From Periglandula ipomoeae IasaF13 (taxonomy: Eukaryota > Ascomycota > Sordariomycetes > Hypocreales > Clavicipitaceae): 64,000 nucleotides of DNA. Below, in pieces: positions 57,783 to 64,000 of this stretch; position 1 is the first letter of the stretch, and each line of letters begins with the position of its first letter. The DNA is taken from contig AFRD01000022.1 of NCBI GenBank assembly GCA_000222875.2, positions 62,001 through 126,000 on the forward strand, written 5' to 3'. The translations under genes were made by a program, and so were the position numbers. The notes under the pieces were generated by a model. That model did no database searches and was not told the DNA's origin. It saw only the letters and a list, made by a program, of their open reading frames with translations.

Positions 57783-60266
57783 GGGTGTGCATGCTGCTCC
57801 GGAAGTATATATCCAAATGAACGACTCAACTTCACGGGCATATGCGTGAGTGATGCTGGCAACGGGCTTCGAAACACTGATTTGGTAAATGCATATCCCG
57901 CAGGCGTTCATGTTGGCACAAGGTATGTTTCTCACTTTCAAACGAGCGTCGGTCGTGACCCATCTACAAGAATTGCCTAATGTTATTGACCCCTAGTTGG
58001 AACAAAGACTTGGCACGTCGGCGCGGAGCGGCCATGGGCGGCGAGTTCAGGAGAAAAGGGGTCAATGTTCTCTTGGGGCCCGTCGTAGGTCCAGCTTGGC
58101 GAGTTGTCAAAGGTGGCAGAAATTGGGAAGGCTTCTCAGCAGATCCGTATTTATCTGGTTCTTTGGTCGCACAGACGATCCAGGGTGTTCAGAGTGAAGG
58201 CGTACAAACCAGTCTTAAGGTATGCATTCAGCTGATTTTATCACCATTATCACACTTTCGATCCAATGTCTTTGACAACTTGCAAGCACTATATCGCCAA
58301 CGAGCAAGAATTAAACCGTATGCCCGGCAGCCAGGGCGAGGCTGTGTCGTCCAATGTCGATGATCAAACGCTGCATGAAGTGTATTTATGGTATGTTATC
58401 GTATTGCTTGTAGAAAGCGCTTGGTCGGACTGCGAGGGCTCTCTTTTGCGTTAGGTTCTAATTCGTCGTACAATCAGGCCCTTCCAGGACGGTGTACGCG
58501 CCGGTACAGGCAATATCATGTGCTCATACCAACGAATCAATAACTCCTATGGCTGTGCCAATAGCAAGACGCTGAATGGTATTTTGAAGACGGAACTAGG
58601 TTTCCAGATAAGCCGGTGATCGTGTCGAGTTCATGCTTTTGATATTGACTGAGTGTCATCCAGGGCTTCGTTATGTCTGATTGGGATGCCCAACACGCCG
58701 GAGTCGCCACGGCACTTGCTGGTTTAGACATGGTCATGCCTAGTGGGAGCAAGTTTTGGGGCAAGCAGCTTGTAGAGGCTGTCAAGAATGGGTCAGTCCC
58801 GGAAGCACGGATTACAGATATGGCCACAAGGTAATGTTGCGGTTTCTGCACGAAATGAAATGCGAAATAAAGTTACTGACTCCCCGGCACAGAATCTTGA
58901 CTGCCTGGTATCAATTCGGACAGGGTACCAAGTTTCCAAAGTCAGGCATCGGTATGCCGTTCGATGTTAGGAACCCTCACGAAGCTGTTGAGGGTCGCGA
59001 TCCAAAAGATCGACCGACACTGTTAGAGGGTGCCATTGAAGGGCATGTGCTTGTAAAAAATACCAAGGAAACGCTTCCTCTACGGTCGCCTCGTCTTATC
59101 TCGCTCTTTGGGTACTCGGCAAGGTCAGCTGACTCTGTCTCCCGGGCCTGGCGACCTTTTGATCAACCTTTGGCGATTTGGCATGACATCGCTGAACTTG
59201 GATCAAGTCATCGCTGGCTATCTCAACTTACCCAACAGAAAATTGGCGGACATCACCATCAATGGCACACTGATGAGTGGTGGAGGATCAGGAGGAACGA
59301 CACCAGCTGTGTTTGTTGCCCCCTACGACGCGCTCTCGCTGAGAGCGGCGCAAGATGACACTGCTTTGTACCATGATTTTGGCATGCCAGAGCCGGCAGT
59401 CATGGGCAGCAGCGAGGCATGCATTGTATTTGGTAATGCTTGGGCGGCTGAAGGGTATGATCGTCCTTCGCTCTCTGACAACTTCACCGACACTCTTGTC
59501 AATACGGTTGCGGGACAATGCAACAAGACGATTGTGGTGCTTCACAATGCCGGGCCACGCCTCGTCGACGGATTCGCCGATCATCCCAATGTCACAGCCA
59601 TTATATTCGCCCACTTACCCGGCCGTGATAGCGGAACAAGTCTCGTCAAGTTACTTTACGGAGAGGCATCTCCGTCGGGAAAGCTCAGTTACACGGTTGC
59701 CAAGAACGAAGCCGACTACGGGCATCTCCTCAAACCGGATGAGCCCAGCGGCAAGTTTGAAAAGTTCCCGCAGTCCAATTTCACAGAAGGAGTCTACATC
59801 GACTACAAGTACTTTGACAAGCACAACATCGCCCCAAGGTATGAATTCGGCTTCGGCCTGAGTCACACGACGTTCAGTCTTGCCAAATTGTCGATACAGC
59901 GAGTGGCAGGGGGGCAACACCGGAGAGTGGCCGCTCGGCGCAATTGTGCCTGGAGGACACGCTGATCTGTTTGACAACATCGCCCTGGTTACCGTGGAGG
60001 TGCGCAACACGGGAAACGTGGCAGGGGCAGAGGTGCCGCAGTTGTATGTTGGTATTCCTGGCGGTCCAGCCAAACAACTCCGCGGCTTCGACAAGCCGTT
60101 CCTGCAGCCAGGGGAAGCCAGGACGGTTGAGTTCCCTCTAACGCGTCGAGACTTGAGCACCTGGGATACGACGGCGCAGAAGTGGCGGATGCAAAGGGGC
60201 CAATATGCCATTCACCTCGGGACAAGTAGTCGAGACCTGCCACTCAATGGCACACTACTCATCTAG
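57783..60266 (+). pseudogene. GH3 beta-glucosidase relic: no N-terminus, lost splice donor, two frameshifts
   Basis: Family 3 glycoside hydrolase. Traceable exons are 57783-57922, 57997-58219, 58287-58390, 58478-58607, 58664-58830 and 58893-60266. Landmarks are LNFTGICVSDAGNGLRNTD, KGVNVLLGPVVGP, GGRNWEGFSADPYLSG, HYIANEQELNR, GNIMCSYQRINNSYG, GFVMSDWDAQHAGVA (nucleophile Asp in SDW), then the C-terminal domain TINGTLMSGGGSGG, YEFGFGLSHTTFSL and the fibronectin-type end. Lesions: the donor after GFQ is ATAAGC instead of GTAAGC (58608); there is a one-base shift between GYSAR and SPGPGD (59118-59145) and another in the G6 run 59909-59914. Removing one base at each shift makes the last exon's phase fit. 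No signal peptide or N-terminal exon can be placed upstream. Probably a secreted cellulose/glucoside enzyme that has decayed. Confidence 0.88.
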
Positions 60267-63240
60267 AGGAAGACACGCAGATACTGCAGTTGCAGTACGA
60301 TAATATGACGGTCCCCTGAGAAGCGCACGGGAAGGGTTGCATAGAGCCGAACGTTTCTACCGCGAGGCACATAATTGCGCCGGCACACGTAGCGCATACG
60401 ACCTTTCTCGTCTCTGCGCAGACCAACGGCGGACAAATGCGAATGACGGCCGCCGTACAGCCAACGTAATGATGACGAAGTGAATAATAAGACGACCACG
60501 ATTCCAATCATTTCGAGTTTGGGGCGCTGCCTATATTTCACCAACCCCCTTTATCATGCCGTGTTTGTTCAAGGAGGAAAAACTGGCGTCCAGCATTACT
60601 TCTCATCCATGCATAGTATTAAATCTCATGACTAGTATAATATGTATTTTGGCCGAATAGTAAAAGGGCTAAAACCTCGATCCAACAGAGCGTTGTAAAC
60701 GTTAAAAACGTACATGCCCCAGATGGCGCATCCACTCTTGATCATCATGCAAATATTTGGCGACGTCCACGGCCCTTTTTCCGCCCATGCAGCACTCTAT
60801 CGGGCCATGCGCCGGCCTCCGTGGGTCCAACCACGATCGACAAAGTAAATTCTATCGAATATAACATTTCTTTGTTGTGCTGATGTGGATATCTCACGGA
60901 CATATTTTTTCATGCAGAGTTTGATTATTCCCCAGATGGTAGGGCAGGGGTTGAGGGGGCCATGGGTGATATTCTGGATGAGGACATGCGAGGACGGTTG
61001 TGTCATGTTGATTGCCAGCACATGCGTAGATGTCACCTTCCTTGCTTTTCGGGCGATGGGTGGCAGGCGATGGGTGGTAGAAGGTTGTTTCTTACTGACT
61101 TGTCACTTGGATCGGGACAGCAACAGTGTAATAACTACTGAGCAACTTTTGCGAATGAAGTCCAATTCTACGGCACAGCGTCCTGTGGTTTGGTTCCGGG
61201 TGTCGGTGACGAAGCAAGCAAGTTGTCTCAACTGTACATACTGTGTATGCTCGCAGGGATCTCATAATAGCTCCTCATCAGACAAGTCAGAGGTAGATCT
61301 GTGTTTTGTGTGTTTTGAAGATGAACCAGAATCACGTTCATTCATCCCTCAGACAATCCATGTGACGACAGCGGAAACAGATTCTAGAAAGGGGCAAGTG
61401 AGATCGAATCGCCGGTTGTGTCGTATTGAGGATGCCTGGCCGATTCACATGGAAATTGGACTCGAATGCGAACGAACTTCTTCTGGCCGCTACCCTACAA
61501 TTGGTAAGACACCATGCAAGTAATGATGATTCCCAAGGAGAGGGTTGATGAGCGTGTGATTCCCAGCTTCTGATCTACAAAAAAAAACACATTCTCCAAG
61601 CAATGGCCTGGATGTCATCGAACGCACCAGGCACTGAGTCGCAGAGGTGGCCTTGGTAATCAATCGGGCACGATGTGGTGATGTGGGTTGATCCTTTTTT
61701 TGGTCCATCGCACCCCCACACACAAACCAACCTGCCTCCGTGGAGGTGGGAATGGGGCATTGATCGTATCGAAGATTCTGTCGGTATGGCTGGGGGTGTG
61801 GGCGTGAGGTCTAGGGATGTCAAGTGGGTGTGAGTAAGCAAAGCAAGCCAGCGACGAAAACAGAACGCCTCATTTTCAGCCGAGACGAGAAAGAATCGCT
61901 CAAGAGCAGGCGGCTAGACATTGAACGTGGGTGGTGTTGTCGTTCTGGCAATACCTGCCCTTTCCTGTATACGCATCCATGTAGTATATGCATGTGTGAA
62001 TGTATGTATGTCGACAACATCTACCAGTCGCCCGGCTGCGGATGGTGTCCGTCTCTTCCGTACATGTAGAGCCTGCATGGAGGCACAGATTCCAGAACCA
62101 AACCCCTAGGACCATCAAGGGGGTGTGATAGAGGCCAGTCTGGTCTGCATGACATGACATGAGCTTGGCGTGGAGAGATTCCAACATATGGTGATTGTGC
62201 CTGTGCGGGCTGAGACTGAGTCGGAAACCCTGCGTCGTGTGTGCGTGTGCATCGCGTGTGGCATATTATGTGCGCGTACTGTTGCTTGTCCATTTATGTA
62301 TAACCACTTGATGAGCCGCCCTTCCCCGTCCTCGCTTCCATGTGGCCGGGGACGAGAAGAACAACGTTGGCTCGACAGGTGAAAACAATCGACATGCTGA
62401 CTGGTGTGCTGGCACTCTAATCTTGCAGAATTTTGATTTCGATGGTCTTACTGAGACGCAATCTCTTATTCCCCCTGCCGCCTCTCTGTAGGATGACCGA
62501 CCAGGGAGCTGGTCTATGGAAATGGGAGGCTCCCTAAGATCTCACGATCCTACTCCGTACATACTTTGCCCATTTCAAACCCTTGACTCTCGGCCCCATA
62601 ATTGAGTTCGACGGGTGACAAGTCTGATCCTTTTGACATACGCCTAACTGTTGAGTTGCCAGTCGGGTAAACACAAATTGCTCCAGCTTCGTCCGACCAG
62701 AAGTCGTCCGAAGAGATGGAGTGTCCTGTCTATATTAATCCAAAATTTTTTTCTTTAAGGTCGATTTGGATTGCATTGTGTGTACCACTATATCGATTCA
62801 CTGAATGACCGTAGGATTTGACCCTTGTCAGGGCCAAATGCCCGAATTCTCATCACACCTTGGGGCTATATCCTCGTATCGGAGCGCGAACAGACACCTG
62901 GTTGACTGGAGAGCTGAGGCGGCGTGGAGCGGTCTCGTACATATTTGCAAAATCTCTCGACTTCCTGGCCTGCCTCCCTCACCGCGTAATCATGAATAGT
63001 CGAGCCTATTCGGGATGTGCAGAGTCGTGGCAGTGAATGAGCTTTCAACGCTCCGGCATAGCAATAGTGTGTCGACTACAGGGCTCATGTCGTCGTGGCC
63101 CCCAGTTCGCATTCAGGTATAGTATATGGCCACCAACCAAAGTCTCTTCAGTCTAGTTCAGTTCGTTCTTTGTTGTGAATCATGATCGGGGCTACGGTTC
63201 CAATCGTCCTGTGATTGGGCCGCTACGCCAATTTTTATTT
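60267..63240. other. 3-kb region without a recognised gene
   Basis: It follows the GH3 relic. An open frame at 60885-61523 (+) lacks any domain and has an unconvincing composition. The region contains several CA/TG-rich patches (61950-62010, 62230-62280). Nothing else is supported. Confidence 0.4.
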
Positions 63241-64000
63241 AGATGGGCGTCAGCATGATCAAGGTCCCCAACGATGAGACGTTGTCCATCAGCTTCCAAG
63301 GAAACAAAGTAAGCCCCCTGCTTTTCACCACGTCTTTCTCGCGAGTATCAACGTTGGCTCCTGCGGATCCTAAATCTCGTTCATACATACGCTGCCAAGT
63401 GTGACAGGGGGCTTAGCAAAATGGTGGAAGGATCATTGACCACCAGACATTTGGCACTTGTCCATTGCTGCGGTAGCGAACTAGTCGCCAAGTCCCCGTC
63501 CCATCGTGAGAGGATTAGGTGGCTAGGCCGACGATCTGCATGGGCACGCGTTTCAATTTGTCTTGACCCTGACCGGGGAATTCTTCGTGGCCGTCTTCCC
63601 TGTGATTGCAAAATCCAGACCCGTAGGTTGCCACAGCCAAAGCATCGCTTGACCTTGCTGTATTCTCAGCGCCTGCCTCGTCAATCTTCTTGGCTCACAG
63701 CCTACAGTATTACGCGCGAGATCTGTCTGAGGACAAACCGTGTCCCCTCCCAGACATTGACAGTCTTCGAGACACACCGGGGCACTGCTTCTGTGGTGAG
63801 CACTGTCAGGCAAGCCAGCCTATGTGACTGGCCTTGTTCTGGACTTTGCTGTAGGGTGTGGGGTGGATCGGGCCGTCAGGTCGCACCACGATCATGTCCT
63901 AAGTACGATGGTGACAGGCTTTAGCCGCGATACGCTTGCAGGTTCAAGAACCTGCCGCATGGTGCGTGTTCTTGGTGGGGAGTTTGTTGCTGGGTCTTCC
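63241..64000 (+). CDS. Possible 5' exon(s) of an unidentified gene running off the window
   Basis: An ATG at 63241 opens MGVSMIKVPNDETLSISFQG and reaches a GTAAGC donor at about 63309. The sequence just before the ATG (atttttatttag) itself looks like a splice acceptor, so an earlier exon may exist. Possible later acceptors are TGTAG near 63855 and TTGCAG near 63942. I recognise no family, and the downstream exons cannot be fixed from this window. Confidence 0.25.

Noticed and set aside
2681..59914. Programmed +1 frameshifting as the common explanation
   Set aside because: The five sites share no slippery heptamer or stop-codon context, and the genes are unrelated to known frameshifted fungal genes.
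1066..60266. RIP as the cause of the lesions
   Set aside because: RIP gives dense C-to-T changes at CpA, not isolated stops, indels or duplications. The two TAGs are compatible with CAG to TAG, but the genes show no wider RIP pattern; the donor change is not in a CpA context.
60885..61523. 212-codon plus-strand frame after the GH3 relic
   Set aside because: Composition and lack of any motif do not support coding.

Overview
The window is nuclear DNA of a filamentous ascomycete, most likely a Sordariomycete and perhaps Hypocreales. The evidence is the short GT-AG introns (mostly 50-110 nt, with CTRAY-like branch sites), a Zn2Cys6 regulator, a trio of HsbA-type secreted proteins, a group II G-protein alpha subunit and pyrimidine-rich leaders. 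There are no bacterial-style operons. No tRNA, rRNA, CRISPR array or intact transposon was found by eye.

Layout. 0-5 kb is a small sugar/galactoside cluster: the 3' half of an MFS sugar transporter, a Zn2Cys6 regulator on the opposite strand, and a divergent GH35-type beta-galactosidase. 6-10.2 kb holds a nucleotidyltransferase-like protein, an unknown protein, and a MOSC-flavodoxin-reductase-[2Fe-2S] fusion enzyme. 10.4-18.8 kb holds an IFRD protein, a tail-anchored FHA protein and the TOR-complex WD40 subunit Lst8. 19.4-22.7 kb holds three HsbA-family secreted proteins. 22.7-29.5 kb is gene-poor, with a visibly AT-rich core. 29.5-48.9 kb is gene-rich: an unknown four-exon gene, TMEM234-like membrane protein, I78 protease inhibitor, zinc-finger DEDDh exonuclease, proteasome alpha-1, WKF-domain protein, phytanoyl-CoA dioxygenase-like enzyme, four-TM protein, GH24 lysozyme, Nit3 omega-amidase and spermidine synthase. 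48.9-54.4 kb shows no gene. 54.4-55.9 kb encodes the G-alpha subunit, 57.8-60.3 kb a GH3 beta-glucosidase relic, and 60.3-64 kb nothing convincing except a possible first exon at the edge.

The most striking property is the distribution of coding lesions. Seven genes carry about ten lesions in total: single-base frameshifts, in-frame stops, an 8-bp tandem duplication and a lost splice donor. The affected genes are the cluster regulator, MOSC reductase, one HsbA, PhyH-like enzyme, four-TM protein, GH24 lysozyme and GH3 glucosidase. The intervening housekeeping genes (Lst8, proteasome alpha-1, spermidine synthase, G-alpha, Nit3, IFRD, WKF, exonuclease) can be spliced into full-length frames with no correction. 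This favours real decay of accessory secreted/metabolic functions, as in a host-specialised fungus, over uniform sequencing error. The fact that all five single-base shifts that can be assigned are +1-type leaves a technical contribution possible.

Gene models were assembled by hand from frame continuity, splice consensus and family conservation. Exon boundaries are given in the entries.
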